Assembly (NCBI GenBank): GCA_021813805.1
Contig: JAKAJL010000030.1
Span: 1 to 44,757, forward strand
Reading direction: 5' to 3'
Source: Pseudomonadota bacterium
GTDB lineage: Bacteria > Pseudomonadota > Alphaproteobacteria > Rhizobiales > Beijerinckiaceae
DNA: 44,757 bases
Under the pieces are notes generated by a model. The model made no database searches. It worked only from the letters and a program-made list of their open reading frames with translations, and had not been told where the DNA came from. This document shows positions 18,204-30,871 of the stretch, piece by piece. The translations under genes and the position numbers were made by a program. The first letter of the stretch is position 1; the number at the start of each line of letters is the position of its first letter.

Positions 18204-20411
18204 ATGAGCGAGCGCCGCGCCGGCGACGACGCCGAAATCGCCGAAGTGCTGGTCCCGGTCGCAGTGGACCAGCCCTATTCCTATTCTATTCCGGATGGCG
18301 TGGCCCTCTGCGCGGGTGATTTCGTCAAAGTCTCGCTCGGCTCGCGCGCCCAGATCGGCGTCGTCTGGGCCTTGCGGCGCGGTTCGCCCGACAAGCTCAA
18401 GGCTGTGCTCGAACGGCTGGACCTGCCGCCGCTCTCCAAAAATTTCCGCGCTTTGCTCGACTGGGTCGCCGCCTGGACCATGGCCCCGCGCGGCATGGTT
18501 TTGCGCATGGCGACGCGGGCGGCCGAAGACGTGGAAGACGAGCCGATGCGCATTGCGGTGCGCGCCACCGGCGCCGCGCCGAAACGCCCGACTCCCGCCC
18601 GCGCGCGGGTGCTGGCGGCGCTGATCGGCGGTCTTTCTGCGTCGAAAAGCGAACTCGCCCGCCTCGCCGGGGTCTCGACGGGGGTGGTGGACGCGCTCGT
18701 CGACGATGGCGCGCTGGAGGCCATCGCTTTGCCGCCGGAAACGCCGGGCGGACTGCCCGACCCGGATTTTTGCGCGCCGGCGTTATCGCCGGCGCAGGAC
18801 AAATCCGCCCGCGCCTTGCGCGAAGCGGTGGCGGCGCGGGCGTTCAAGCCGATCCTGCTGGAAGGGGTCACGGGCTCGGGCAAGACGGAAGTCTATTTCG
18901 AGGCGGTGGCTCAGGCCTTGAAGGACGGTGGCCAGGCGTTGATCCTGATGCCGGAAATCGCGCTCACCGCGCAATTTCTCGAACGGTTCGCCCGGAGATT
19001 CGGTCAGCCGCCGGCGGAATGGCATTCGGGTCTGTCGGAACGCCGGCGGGCGCGCATCTGGCGCGGCGCGGCCGAAGGCGATGTCAGGGCGGTGGCCGGC
19101 GCGCGTTCGGCTTTGTTCTTGCCGTTCAAAGACTTGCGCCTCATCGTGGTCGACGAGGAGCACGAGGCGGCCTACAAGCAGGAGGACGGCGTGATCTATC
19201 ACGCCCGCGACATGGCGGTGGTGCGCGCGAGGAGCGATTCCTGCGCCATTGCCCTGGCCTCCGCCACCCCCTCGATCGAGACGCGCGAAAACGCCCGCCA
19301 GGGGCGCTATGGCTGGCTGAGGCTGGAAAGCCGCTTCGCCGGTCGAAGCCTGCCCCAACTCGAAGCGATCGACCTGCGGCGCGAGGGCTTTGCACGCGGC
19401 AGATGGATTGCGCCCCGGCTTGTTGAGGCCATGCGCCAAAATTTGGCCCGCGACGAACAGGCGCTGCTTTTCCTCAACCGGCGCGGCTATGCGCCGCTCA
19501 CTTTGTGCCGCGCCTGCGGCCACCGCTTCCAGTGCCCGAACTGCTCGGCCTGGCTGGTCGAACATCGCGCCCGCCGGGCGCTGATTTGCCATCATTGCGG
19601 CCATGTCGAGCGCCGCCCCGACAAATGCCCGGCCTGTGGCGCCGAGGATTCTTTGATTGCCTGCGGTCCGGGGGTCGAGAGGCTCGCTGAAGAGGCCGCC
19701 GAGCTTTTCCCAGACGCCCGCCTGCTCGTGCTGTCCTCGGACATGCCGGGCGGAACGCAGAGGATGCGGGCGGAATTGCAGGCGGTGGAGAATCGCGAAT
19801 TCGATCTCGTGATCGGCACCCAGCTCGTCGCCAAGGGCCATCATTTTCCGTATCTGACCCTGGTCGGCGTGGTGGACGCCGACATCGGGCTGGCCAATGG
19901 CGATCCGCGCGCCGCCGAACGGACTTTTCAACTGCTCAATCAGGTCGCGGGCCGGGCCGGGCGCGGCGAAAGGCCGGGTCGGGCTTTCCTGCAAACATTT
20001 CAACCGGATCACCCTGTCTTGCGGGCGCTGCTGTCCGGCGATTTCGAGCTCTTTTATCGAGAGGAGACCGAGGCGCGCCGCCAGGGCGGTCTGCCGCCCT
20101 TCGGCCGGCTCGCGTCGCTGGTGGTCTCGGCCCCCGATCGCGCGGCGGCCGAGTTTTTCGCCCGCGACCTGGCGCGCGCCGCCCATCGCGCGCAAGCGGA
20201 GGCGGAAGGACCGGCTTCGCGGATCGTCATTCTCGGCCCGGCCGAGGCTCCGATTGCGGTGCTGCGCGGAAGGAGCCGCTTCCGCCTGCTGGTCAAAGCC
20301 CCGCGAGCCGCCGATCTGCAGACTTTCCTGCGCGACGTTCTGGCGCGGGTTCCCAGGCCGAAAGGCGGCGTGCGCGTCGCGGTGGACATCGACCCGCAGA
20401 ATTTCCTTTGA
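18204..20411 (+). CDS. priA: Primosomal protein N' (replication restart helicase PriA)
   Basis: 3'-to-5' DNA helicase that recognises stalled forks and reloads the replisome. The 735 residues have an N-terminal DNA-binding domain (about 12-105), a winged-helix part, Walker A GVTGSGKT (221-228), DEEH (317-320), the helicase-inserted zinc region with eight Cys (about 435, 438, 444, 447, 462, 465, 475, 478) and GTQLVAKGHHFP with QVAGRAGRGERPG in the second RecA lobe. Nothing essential is missing. It precedes atpH, as in many alphaproteobacteria, with 284 bases between. Confidence 0.97.
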   Translation: MSERRAGDDAEIAEVLVPVAVDQPYSYSIPDGVALCAGDFVKVSLGSRAQIGVVWALRRGSPDKLKAVLERLDLPPLSKNFRALLDWVAAWTMAPRGMVLRMATRAAEDVEDEPMRIAVRATGAAPKRPTPARARVLAALIGGLSASKSELARLAGVSTGVVDALVDDGALEAIALPPETPGGLPDPDFCAPALSPAQDKSARALREAVAARAFKPILLEGVTGSGKTEVYFEAVAQALKDGGQALILMPEIALTAQFLERFARRFGQPPAEWHSGLSERRRARIWRGAAEGDVRAVAGARSALFLPFKDLRLIVVDEEHEAAYKQEDGVIYHARDMAVVRARSDSCAIALASATPSIETRENARQGRYGWLRLESRFAGRSLPQLEAIDLRREGFARGRWIAPRLVEAMRQNLARDEQALLFLNRRGYAPLTLCRACGHRFQCPNCSAWLVEHRARRALICHHCGHVERRPDKCPACGAEDSLIACGPGVERLAEEAAELFPDARLLVLSSDMPGGTQRMRAELQAVENREFDLVIGTQLVAKGHHFPYLTLVGVVDADIGLANGDPRAAERTFQLLNQVAGRAGRGERPGRAFLQTFQPDHPVLRALLSGDFELFYREETEARRQGGLPPFGRLASLVVSAPDRAAAEFFARDLARAAHRAQAEAEGPASRIVILGPAEAPIAVLRGRSRFRLLVKAPRAADLQTFLRDVLARVPRPKGGVRVAVDIDPQNFL

Positions 20412-20695
20412 AAAACCGGCGAAAAATTTTCAGCCGATTGTCTTTTAGTACGAGGCCGGCAACAATTATCCACGTTTCACGGACAATTCATCGCAAGTCC
20501 ATACTTTCGTCCATGTCTTGCCGGGATCGTCAGGGTTGCGTGCCCCGGCGCCCTATGTTACGGAGGCCCCGCCTTTCGGGGAGCCGCGCTTTGCCGCTCT
20601 CCGCGCTTGACAATTCTGCCCTTCGACAAGATGTGGCGACTGCCGCCGGACCGTTCGAGGGGGATGGTCGATCAATCTCGAAGGGACTTTTCCGC

Positions 20696-21267
20696 GTGGC
20701 TGAAATCGACGACTCGAACAATCCGATCTCCGGCGTTGCGGAACGCTATGCCCAGGCTCTTTTCTCCCTCGCCCGGGAACAGAACGCCGCTGACGCCGTC
20801 GCCGACGCCCTGGGCAATTTCGCGGAGATGATCGAGCAAAGCGCCGATCTCGAGCGCCTCGTCGTCAGCCCGGTCTTTTCCGCCGAGGATCAGCTCAAGG
20901 CCATTTCCGCAATTCTCGACAAATATGGATTTGGCGGCGTCACCGCCAATTTCATCAAGTTGGTCGCCTCGAAGCGCCGGCTGTTCGTGCTTCCCGAAAT
21001 GATCCGCGCCTTCCAGGCGCTGAACGACAAGGCCAAGGGCGTGATCCGCGCCGAGGTCACGGCCGCCGCGCCTCTGTCGCCCGATCATAACGCCGCGCTC
21101 GAAGAGGCGCTGCGCGAGGTTTCCGGCGGCAAGACCGTCAAGGTCAATGTCGCCGTCGATCCCTCGATCATTGGCGGCATCGTCGTCAAGCTTGGCTCGC
21201 GCATGGTCGACGCCTCGCTGAAAACCAAACTCAATTCGCTCCGCACACGTATGAAAGAGGTCGGCTG

Positions 21268-21268
<1 letters not shown>
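20696..21268 (+). CDS. atpH: ATP synthase F1 delta subunit
   Basis: Delta (OSCP-like) subunit linking F1 to the peripheral stalk. GTG at 20696 is the chosen start: AAGGGA lies 9 bases upstream and it yields 190 residues starting [20 protein letters not shown], close to the usual 186. The longer open frame upstream is not family-like. Motifs are [12 protein letters not shown] (about 14-25), the C-terminal [20 protein letters not shown]. Its stop overlaps the atpA ATG by one base (TGATG). The 284-base upstream region should hold the operon promoter; TATGTT near 20554 and TTGACA at 20607 are seen but do not form a good pair. Confidence 0.95.
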
Positions 21269-22800
<1,532 letters not shown>

Positions 22801-22900
22801 TGATCAACTGGGCCCGCCGTCGAGGAGATGGCGGACCCGCCTCCTGGAACGCTCCCGAAGCCGGATGTGACGGCGGGAGCGGCAGTCGCTGGGACGAACC

Positions 22901-23767
22901 ATGGCTTCGTTGAAGGACCTTCGCACGCGCATCGCCTCGGTCAAGGCGACGCAAAAGATCACCAAGGCGATGCAGATGGTCGCCGCCGCGAAACTGCGCC
23001 GCGCCCAGACCGCGGTCGAGGCGGCGCGTCCCTACGCCGAGCGCATGGAGAGGGTGCTGGCCAATCTCGCCGCGGGTTTCGAGCCCGGAGCCGGTCCCGC
23101 TTTGCTCGCGGGGAACGGCCGGAGCGAGACCCATCTACTCGTGGTCGCCACCGCCGAGCGCGGCCTCTGCGGCGGCTTCAACACCTCGATCGTCCGCCTG
23201 GCGCGCGAGAAGGCGCTGGCGCTTCAGGCCGAGGGCAAGACCGTCAAGATCCTTTGCATCGGCAAGAAGGGCTACGACCAGCTCCGCCGCCAGTTCGAAA
23301 AGCAGATCGTCGATCTCATCGACCTGCGCGCGGTGCGCCAGATCGCCTTCGAACACGCCGATCCGATCGGGCAGAAGGTCATCAAGATGTTCGAACAGGG
23401 CGAATTCGACGTCGCGACCCTGTTCTATTCCAAATTCCGTTCGGTCATCCAGCAGGTCCCGACCGCGCAGCGGCTGATCCCGGCCGAAATTCACGGCGGC
23501 GCCGGCGGCGCGGCGTCCTATGAATTCGAGCCCGACCAGGACGAGATTCTGTCGGCCCTGCTGCCGCGCAACATTTCCGTGCAGATTTTCCGCGCGATCC
23601 TGGAAAACGCCGCGTCGGAACAGGGCGCCCGCATGAGCGCCATGGACAACGCCACGCGCAATGCGGGCGAAATGATCAGGAAGCAGACGACGATCTACAA
23701 CCGGACGCGTCAGGCGATGATCACCAAGGAACTGATCGAAATCATCTCGGGCGCCGAGGCGCTCTGA
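22901..23767 (+). CDS. atpG: ATP synthase F1 gamma subunit
   Basis: Central rotor shaft of F1. The 288 residues have the N-terminal coiled coil [20 protein letters not shown] with [16 protein letters not shown], and the matching C-terminal coil [16 protein letters not shown] ending [12 protein letters not shown]. The central Rossmann-like domain contains [12 protein letters not shown]. The start follows GGGA about 7 bases upstream. It is third gene of atpHAGDC. Confidence 0.98.
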   Translation: MASLKDLRTRIASVKATQKITKAMQMVAAAKLRRAQTAVEAARPYAERMERVLANLAAGFEPGAGPALLAGNGRSETHLLVVATAERGLCGGFNTSIVRLAREKALALQAEGKTVKILCIGKKGYDQLRRQFEKQIVDLIDLRAVRQIAFEHADPIGQKVIKMFEQGEFDVATLFYSKFRSVIQQVPTAQRLIPAEIHGGAGGAASYEFEPDQDEILSALLPRNISVQIFRAILENAASEQGARMSAMDNATRNAGEMIRKQTTIYNRTRQAMITKELIEIISGAEAL

Positions 23768-23785
23768 CCGTTTTACAGAATGTGA

Positions 23786-25237
<1,452 letters not shown>

Positions 25238-25300
25238 TCGCGGACCTCGAAAGGTTCGCCAGAGGGTCGGTTCGGGCGCAGGCCCAGGTTGGAGAGAGCG

Positions 25301-25705
25301 ATGACGACTTTTCACTTCGAACTGGTTTCGCCGGAAAAGCTTTTGTTTTCCGGCGAAGTCGAGTCCGTGGTCGTGCCGGGCGTCGAAGGCCAGTTCACGG
25401 TCCTGAAGGATCATGCGCCGGTCATGTCCATCCTGAAGGCGGGGATCGTTGAAATCTTCGCAACCGTCACCAGGGCGCCGGAAAGGCTGGTCGTGCGCGG
25501 CGGTTTCGCCGATGTCGCGCCGAGCGGCCTGACGCTTCTGGCGGATCAGGCGACGCCGCTGGAGCAGTTCGATATGGCGCAACTCGCCCAGGACATCAGG
25601 GACGCCGAGGACGATCTCGCCGACGCCAAGACCGACGAGGCGCTGAAGAGCGCGTCGGAAAAGCTCGGCCAGTTGCAGGAACTGAAAGCCGTTGTCGGCG
25701 CTTGA
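25301..25705 (+). CDS. atpC: ATP synthase F1 epsilon subunit
   Basis: Regulatory and rotor epsilon subunit. The ATG at 25301 ([20 protein letters not shown]) is preferred to a TTG 12 bases upstream because GGAGAG lies just before it; this gives 134 residues. The N-terminal beta sandwich (about 1-85) has [19 protein letters not shown] and VRGGFADV; the C-terminal helical hairpin (about 88-134) is Asp/Lys/Leu rich. It is the last gene of atpHAGDC, followed 23 bases later by a strong terminator. Confidence 0.97.
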   Translation: MTTFHFELVSPEKLLFSGEVESVVVPGVEGQFTVLKDHAPVMSILKAGIVEIFATVTRAPERLVVRGGFADVAPSGLTLLADQATPLEQFDMAQLAQDIRDAEDDLADAKTDEALKSASEKLGQLQELKAVVGA

Positions 25706-25728
25706 CGATCGGCTTGGTTGCATGTTTG

Positions 25729-25761
25729 AGGCGCCTGTCTTCGGACAGGCGCCTTTTTGTT
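25729..25761 (+). terminator. Rho-independent terminator of atpHAGDC
   Basis: A perfect 11-base stem (AGGCGCCTGTC and GACAGGCGCCT, 25729-25739 and 25744-25754) closes a TTCG tetraloop and is followed by TTTTGTTT. The UUCG loop and U-tract make it a textbook intrinsic terminator. The end of the convergent lipoprotein gene lies immediately beyond. Confidence 0.95.
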
Positions 25762-26085
25762 TCAAAGGCGGAAAACGGGGTTGAGGCCGAACATGCTTCC
25801 GGGCGCGGTTTCCCAGCCGAGCGAGCGCATGCAGGCGATATGCGCCGGCGCCGCGCTCGTGGCGTAGGCGTAAAGGTCGCCCTCCGGCATCGTGGAAATC
25901 CTGTCCACATAGCCGTTGCTGAACGGATCGAATTTCGCGCACTGGTAGATCGCCATCCGCAAGGATCTTTCGGGGACTCTCGCGCCATAGGGAGGGATTT
26001 CCCACCCCGCGGCCAAAGGCGGCGTCGCCTGGTTGCATCCGCTCAAGCTTGCGAGCAGCAAGAGCGCCGGCAGAATTTTCGTCAT
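25762..26085 (-). CDS. Small putative lipoprotein, function unknown
   Basis: A 107-residue protein with a lipoprotein signal: MTKILPALLLLASLSGC, lipobox LSGC with Cys17. The mature part is short (WEIPPYGARVPERSLRMAIYQ, then GLNPVFRL at the end) with two further Cys, and I do not recognise a family. The amino-acid composition and lipobox support a real gene; the product is probably membrane-anchored. It is 30 bases downstream of ubiG on the same strand and shares the region between its stop and the atp terminator. Confidence 0.75.
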   Translation of the reverse strand: MTKILPALLLLASLSGCNQATPPLAAGWEIPPYGARVPERSLRMAIYQCAKFDPFSNGYVDRISTMPEGDLYAYATSAAPAHIACMRSLGWETAPGSMFGLNPVFRL

Positions 26086-26115
26086 TCCAGCGCCTGCTCC
26101 CGTTGTTCCGCGCGA

Positions 26116-26889
26116 TCACCCCGGCGGACGCTCCAGCGCGATCATGTAATTGACGTCGATGTCGCCCGAGAGCCGCCATTCGTCGGACAGCGGGTGATAG
26201 ACGATCCCGGCGCGGTCGATTTCCTTGAGGCCGGCCTTTTCCAGCGGCTTCACCATTTCATATGGCCGCAGAAACTTGCGCCAATCATGCGTGCCGGGTT
26301 CGACCCAGCGCAGCACATATTCGGCGCCGACAATCGCGAGGGCGTAGCTCTTCAGGGTGCGGTTAAGGGTGGCGCCGACGAACAGCCCGCCCGGCCGCAC
26401 GAGCGCGGCGGCGGCGGCGAGAAATCCCTTCACGTCGGCGACATGCTCCAGAACCTCCATGGCCAGCACGGCGTCGAAAGTTTCGCCCGAGTCGGCCAGC
26501 GCCTCGACCGTGACCGCCCGGTAGTCGATGGCAAGCCCGGATTGCGCGGCATGGCGGCGGGCGGCGGCTATATTTTCGTCCGCCGGATCGGCCCCCGTCA
26601 CCTGCGCGCCTAAAGCGGCGAGCGATTCGGACAGCAGGCCGCCGCCGCAGCCGAGGTCCACGACCCGCAGATGGCTGAGCGGCTTTTCGGCCTTGCGCTC
26701 GCGCGGTTTGCTTCCGTCGGGGAAATGGGCGCAGAAAAGGTTGCGCAAATAGCGCACACGGGTGGGGTTGAGCTTGTGCAGGGCGCGCTGCGGGCCGTTC
26801 GGGTCCCACCAATCGTCGCCGAGCCGGGCGAATCGCGCCAATTCGTCGCGATCGACGCTTGCCCCCGCTTCGCCGTGAAATTCCGCCAT
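26116..26889 (-). CDS. ubiG: Ubiquinone biosynthesis O-methyltransferase UbiG/Coq3
   Basis: S-adenosylmethionine-dependent methyltransferase for both O-methylation steps in ubiquinone synthesis. From MAEFHGEAGASVDRDELARF it has 257 residues. Motifs: WWDPNGPQRALHKLNPTRVRYL (N-terminal UbiG segment, about 27-48), SAM-binding VVDLGCGGGLLSESLA (76-91), AMEVLEHV, and GGLFVGATLNRTLKSYALAIVGAEYVL. The longest frame runs 375 bases further upstream into the divergent lysC gene and is rejected. The 195-base divergent gap from lysC should contain both promoters; TTGACA at 26918-26923 faces lysC, but no good -10 is at 17 bases. Confidence 0.96.
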   Translation of the reverse strand: MAEFHGEAGASVDRDELARFARLGDDWWDPNGPQRALHKLNPTRVRYLRNLFCAHFPDGSKPRERKAEKPLSHLRVVDLGCGGGLLSESLAALGAQVTGADPADENIAAARRHAAQSGLAIDYRAVTVEALADSGETFDAVLAMEVLEHVADVKGFLAAAAALVRPGGLFVGATLNRTLKSYALAIVGAEYVLRWVEPGTHDWRKFLRPYEMVKPLEKAGLKEIDRAGIVYHPLSDEWRLSGDIDVNYMIALERPPG

Positions 26890-27084
26890 GTCGCACTCCA
26901 AACTTGTCCTTCGCACGTTGACACAATCCATGCGCCCCGTCATGTATAGCCGCCCCGCGCCGGCGGCGCGAATTTCCTGGCCTATTGCCCGAGAAAAAGC
27001 GCTTGCGAGGCTCGGAGGCCGAGACAGTCCTCCAGGCCGCGGCGGCGGGTCGAAAAGTGATTGAGCAAACGGTTTCAGGTTGAT

Positions 27085-28317
27085 ATGGCGCGTCTGGTGA
27101 TGAAATTCGGCGGCACTTCGGTCGCCAATATCGAACGAATCCGTAACGTGGCGCGCCATGTGAAGCGCGAGATCGACGAGGGCCATGAAGTCGCGGTCGT
27201 CGTCTCGGCCATGTCGGGCAAGACCAACGAACTGGTCGGCTGGGTCAACGAGGCAAACAAGCATTACGATCCGCGCGAATATGACGCCGTGGTCGCCTCC
27301 GGCGAACAGGTCACGTCAGGTCTGCTCGCCATCGTTCTTCAGGAAATGGGCGTCCCGGCGCGCTCCTGGCAGGGCTGGCAGATTCCGATCGAGACCAATG
27401 ACGCTCATGGCTCGGCGCGCATCGCCCGTATCGACGGCGCCCGGTTGATCGAGGGCTTCGGGCGCGGGGAGGTCGCGGTGGTCGCCGGTTTCCAGGGCCT
27501 CGATCCGGCGACGGGCCGGGTGTCCACGCTGGGGCGCGGCGGCTCCGACACCAGCGCGGTCGCGGTCGCGGCGGCGATCCATGCCGATCGCTGCGACATT
27601 TACACCGATGTCGACGGGGTCTACACCACCGATCCGCGCATCGTGCCCAAGGCGCGGCGGCTTGACCGGATCGCCTTCGAGGAAATGTTGGAAATGGCGT
27701 CGCTCGGGGCCAAGGTGCTTCAGGTGCGCTCCGTTGAAATGGCGATGGTCCATGGGGTCAAGACCTTCGTGAGGTCGTCCTTCGACGATCCGGCCAACCC
27801 CCGGCCCGGCACGCTGATTTGCAACGAGGAGGATATTGTGGAAGAGCAGGTCGTCACCGGAATCGCCTTCTCCAAGGACGAGGCGCAGATCACCTTGCGC
27901 AAGGTGGCGGACAAGCCGGGCGTCGCGGCGGCGATCTTCCAGCCCCTCGCCCAGGCCAATATCAATGTCGACATGATCATTCAGGTGGCCTCGGACGATT
28001 CGACGACCGATATCACTTTCACCGTCCCGACCGCTGAATTCGACCGCGCCCGCGCCATCCTCGAAAAGGCCAGGGGCGAGATCGGCTATTCGACCCTCCA
28101 GGCCTCGACCGACGTGGTGAAGATTTCGGCGATCGGCGTGGGCATGCGCAGCCATACCGGCGTCGCCGCCGACGCCTTCCGCGCCTTGGCGCAGAAGGGC
28201 ATCAACATCCGCGCGATCACCACGTCCGAGATCAAGTTCTCGGTTCTGATCGACGCGGCCTATACCGAGCTTGCGGTGCGCACGCTGCATTCGCTCTATG
28301 GTCTGGACAAGGCCTGA
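27085..28317 (+). CDS. lysC: Aspartokinase
   Basis: Phosphorylates aspartate at the entry to lysine, threonine and methionine synthesis. The ATG at 27085 gives MARLVMKFGGTSVANIERIR, the family N-terminus, and 410 residues; TTG 24 bases upstream is rejected. The kinase domain (about 1-250) has KFGGTSV, VVSAMSG, GRGGSDTSAVA and DIYTDVDGVYTTDPR. Two C-terminal ACT domains (about 265-410) include RKVADKPGVAAAIFQPLAQ and ISAIGVGMRSHTGVAADAF, indicating feedback inhibition. It is divergent from ubiG and followed by ptsP, as in other Rhizobiales. Confidence 0.98.
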   Translation: MARLVMKFGGTSVANIERIRNVARHVKREIDEGHEVAVVVSAMSGKTNELVGWVNEANKHYDPREYDAVVASGEQVTSGLLAIVLQEMGVPARSWQGWQIPIETNDAHGSARIARIDGARLIEGFGRGEVAVVAGFQGLDPATGRVSTLGRGGSDTSAVAVAAAIHADRCDIYTDVDGVYTTDPRIVPKARRLDRIAFEEMLEMASLGAKVLQVRSVEMAMVHGVKTFVRSSFDDPANPRPGTLICNEEDIVEEQVVTGIAFSKDEAQITLRKVADKPGVAAAIFQPLAQANINVDMIIQVASDDSTTDITFTVPTAEFDRARAILEKARGEIGYSTLQASTDVVKISAIGVGMRSHTGVAADAFRALAQKGINIRAITTSEIKFSVLIDAAYTELAVRTLHSLYGLDKA

Positions 28318-28322
28318 CGCGA

Positions 28323-28345
28323 TTTCCGGACGGATCGTTCGGAAA
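28323..28345. repeat. Imperfect palindrome downstream of lysC
   Basis: TTTCCG and CGGAAA arms (28323-28328, 28340-28345) flank GACGGATCGTT. Seventeen bases of it (28323-28339) recur with one change in the metX leader at 43390-43406. No T-run follows, so it is more like a scattered palindromic repeat than a terminator. Confidence 0.5.
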
Positions 28346-28553
28346 CCGGATGAAACCGCGGACTGGCCGCCGCGCTTGACGGGAAGTCGTCGTCAGCGGG
28401 GAAAATAGCGGCTAGACTCCGTTCGCGGCACGAATCAATCCTGTCCGCGGCTCGCGTGTTGCCCGGTCTTGGGGATTCGAGGGACGGGCGGCGGGCGACT
28501 TGTTCAATTCATCGGCGGAGCGCGAGGCGCGCCGTCCAGGTCGGGGAAACGTC

Positions 28554-30818
28554 ATGCGCGGCGCTCTGGGCGGACCTCGTCTGCTTCTTCGCCGGCTTCG
28601 CGAGGTCATGGCGGAGCCGGTGAACGCGCAGGCGCGTCTCGACCGGATCGTCATCCATATCGCCGCCAACATGGTCGCCGAAGTCTGTTCGGTCTATGTG
28701 GCGCGCTCCGACGGCAAGCTTGAGCTTTACGCGACCGAGGGCCTCAACCGCGAGGCGGTCCACCTCACCACCATGACCACCGGCGAGGGCCTCGTCGGCC
28801 TCATCGCCGAAAAGGCCGAGCCCTTGGCGCTTGCCGACGCCCAGGCCCATCCGGCCTTCTCCTACCGGCCGGAAACCGGCGAGGAAATCTATCAATCCTT
28901 CCTCGGCGTGCCGATCCTGCGCGGCGGCAACACTCTCGGCGTCCTGGTCGTGCAGAACCGGGCCCGGCGCACCTATTCCGAGGAAGAGGTCGAGGCGCTC
29001 CAGACCACGGCCATGCTGCTGGCCGAGATGATCGCCTCCGGCGAATTGCAGTCGCTCGCCCAGCCTGGCCAGAGTTTCACGCTACAGAAGGCGATGGCGC
29101 TTTCGGGCGTCCCGCTTTGCGAGGGCGTCGGCCTCGGCCATGTGGTGCTGCATGAGCCGCGCGTGGTCGTCAAACAGCTCGTCGCCGAGGATCCGCAGGC
29201 CGAAATGCGCCGTCTGGAACAGGCCATCCAGGCGATGCGCGAGCACATCGACCAACTGATCGCGCGCGGCGACCGCTATGGCGTGGGCGAACATCGCGAA
29301 GTGCTGGAAACCGTGCGGATGTTCGCAAACGACCGCGGCTGGATGCGCCGGCTGCGCGAGGCGCTGGAATCGGGCCTGACCGCCGAAGCCGCGGTCGAGC
29401 GGGTCCAGAACGACGCCCGCGCGAAATTGCAGCGCCAGACCGATCCTTACCTGCGCGAGCGCCTGCACGACCTCGACGACATCGCCAATCGCCTGCTCCG
29501 CCAGTTGACTGGCCAGGGGCCTGCCCATGGCGGCGCCCTGCCGCCCAATTCGATTCTGGTCGCGCGCAACATGGGGCCGGCGGCCCTGCTCGAATATGAG
29601 CGCAACAATCTGCGCGGCCTGGTGCTCGAGGACGGCGGGCCGACCAGCCATGTCGCGATCATCGCCCGCGCCCTCGGCCTGCCGGCGATCGGCGAGGTCC
29701 CGAACGCAACCGATCTGGTCGAGACGGGCGACGCCATCATTGTCGACGGCGGGTCCGGCGAAGTGCAGTTGCGCCCGCCGCCCGACGTCGAGGCGGCCTA
29801 TGGCGAAAAGGCGCGGCTGCGCGCGCGCCGGCAGGAGCAATACCATAAGCTGCGCGACACGCCGACGGTGACCCGCGACGGAGTCGAGATCGGCCTGCAC
29901 ATGAACGCCGGCCTGCTGATCGACTGCGAGCACGCCGCGGAAGTCGGCGCCAAATCGATCGGCCTGTTCCGCACCGAATTGCAGTTCATGGTGGCGCAAA
30001 GCTTTCCGCGCCTGTCCGAGCAATACAACCTTTATCGCAAGGTCATGGAGGCCGCGGGCGGGCGCCCGGTGACCTTCCGCACGCTCGACATCGGTTCGGA
30101 CAAGGTCCTGCCCTATATGGCCAAGGTCGAGGAAGAAAATCCCGCGCTCGGCTGGCGCGCCATCAGGATCGGGCTCGACCGCCCGGGACTGCTGCGAATG
30201 CAGCTGCGCGCCATGCTCCGCGCCGGCGCCGGGCGGGAGATGCGCATCATGTTTCCGATGATCGCCAGCACCTGCGAATTCAACCAGGCCAAGGCGGTCG
30301 TCGCGCGCGAAGTCGAATTTCTGGGCCGTCATGGCTATGAACTGCCATGCGTCGTGCGGCTCGGAGCAATGGTTGAGGTTCCGTCGCTGCTCTGGCAGCT
30401 CGACGAAATCTGCGCGGCGGCGGATTTTCTCTCGGTCGGCTCGAACGACCTCACCCAGTATCTTTTTGCCGCGGATCGCGACAACAAGCGCGTTTCCGCG
30501 CGGTTCGATACCTTGTCGCCGGCAAACCTGCGGGCGCTGAAGGCGATCGTCGACGCGGGCGACCGCAATGGCAAGCCGGTTAGCCTGTGCGGGGAAATGG
30601 GCGGCAGGCCGCTGGAGGCGCTGGCGCTGGCGGCGATCGGCTACCGTCACCTTTCGATGAACGCCTCGGCCATAGGCCCGGTGCGGGCGGCCCTGCTGAC
30701 GGTCGATCTCGAGGCGACGCGCGGCTTCCTCATGCCGATGATCGATAGGCCCGACGAATGCCGCTCGATCCGTCAGGAGCTACAAAACTTTGCGGAAACC
30801 AACGGCGTTCCGCTTTAG
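28554..30818 (+). CDS. ptsP: Phosphoenolpyruvate-protein phosphotransferase of the nitrogen PTS (EI-Ntr)
   Basis: First enzyme of the PTS-Ntr phosphorelay, which takes phosphate from PEP to NPr and EIIA-Ntr and links carbon and nitrogen signals. The ATG at 28554 has GGGGAAA 4 bases upstream and gives 754 residues. Domains: GAF sensor (about 20-165; [21 protein letters not shown]...GVPILRGG), PEP-utiliser N-terminal and mobile domains with active-site His366 in GGPTSHVAI, and the C-terminal TIM barrel with [21 protein letters not shown] and [15 protein letters not shown]. The GAF domain distinguishes PtsP from sugar-PTS PtsI. It lies between lysC and prfA. An upstream ATG at 28500 is open but lacks support. 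Confidence 0.97.
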   Translation: MRGALGGPRLLLRRLREVMAEPVNAQARLDRIVIHIAANMVAEVCSVYVARSDGKLELYATEGLNREAVHLTTMTTGEGLVGLIAEKAEPLALADAQAHPAFSYRPETGEEIYQSFLGVPILRGGNTLGVLVVQNRARRTYSEEEVEALQTTAMLLAEMIASGELQSLAQPGQSFTLQKAMALSGVPLCEGVGLGHVVLHEPRVVVKQLVAEDPQAEMRRLEQAIQAMREHIDQLIARGDRYGVGEHREVLETVRMFANDRGWMRRLREALESGLTAEAAVERVQNDARAKLQRQTDPYLRERLHDLDDIANRLLRQLTGQGPAHGGALPPNSILVARNMGPAALLEYERNNLRGLVLEDGGPTSHVAIIARALGLPAIGEVPNATDLVETGDAIIVDGGSGEVQLRPPPDVEAAYGEKARLRARRQEQYHKLRDTPTVTRDGVEIGLHMNAGLLIDCEHAAEVGAKSIGLFRTELQFMVAQSFPRLSEQYNLYRKVMEAAGGRPVTFRTLDIGSDKVLPYMAKVEEENPALGWRAIRIGLDRPGLLRMQLRAMLRAGAGREMRIMFPMIASTCEFNQAKAVVAREVEFLGRHGYELPCVVRLGAMVEVPSLLWQLDEICAAADFLSVGSNDLTQYLFAADRDNKRVSARFDTLSPANLRALKAIVDAGDRNGKPVSLCGEMGGRPLEALALAAIGYRHLSMNASAIGPVRAALLTVDLEATRGFLMPMIDRPDECRSIRQELQNFAETNGVPL

Positions 30819-30871
30819 CCTGGCGTCCTCGCCGCCTTCCGCCGCTGCCTTCTCCCTGGGCGTTCATCATT

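Noticed and set aside
18783-20195. 470-residue minus-strand frame opposite priA, and similar long antisense frames opposite atpD, ptsP, manC and the phosphomannomutase gene
   Set aside because: All lie inside well supported genes in the mirror frame and show compositions expected of codon-bias shadows.
26116-27264. Longer UbiG frame of 382 residues
   Set aside because: The extra 125 residues lie opposite lysC and its promoter region and do not resemble the UbiG N-terminus.
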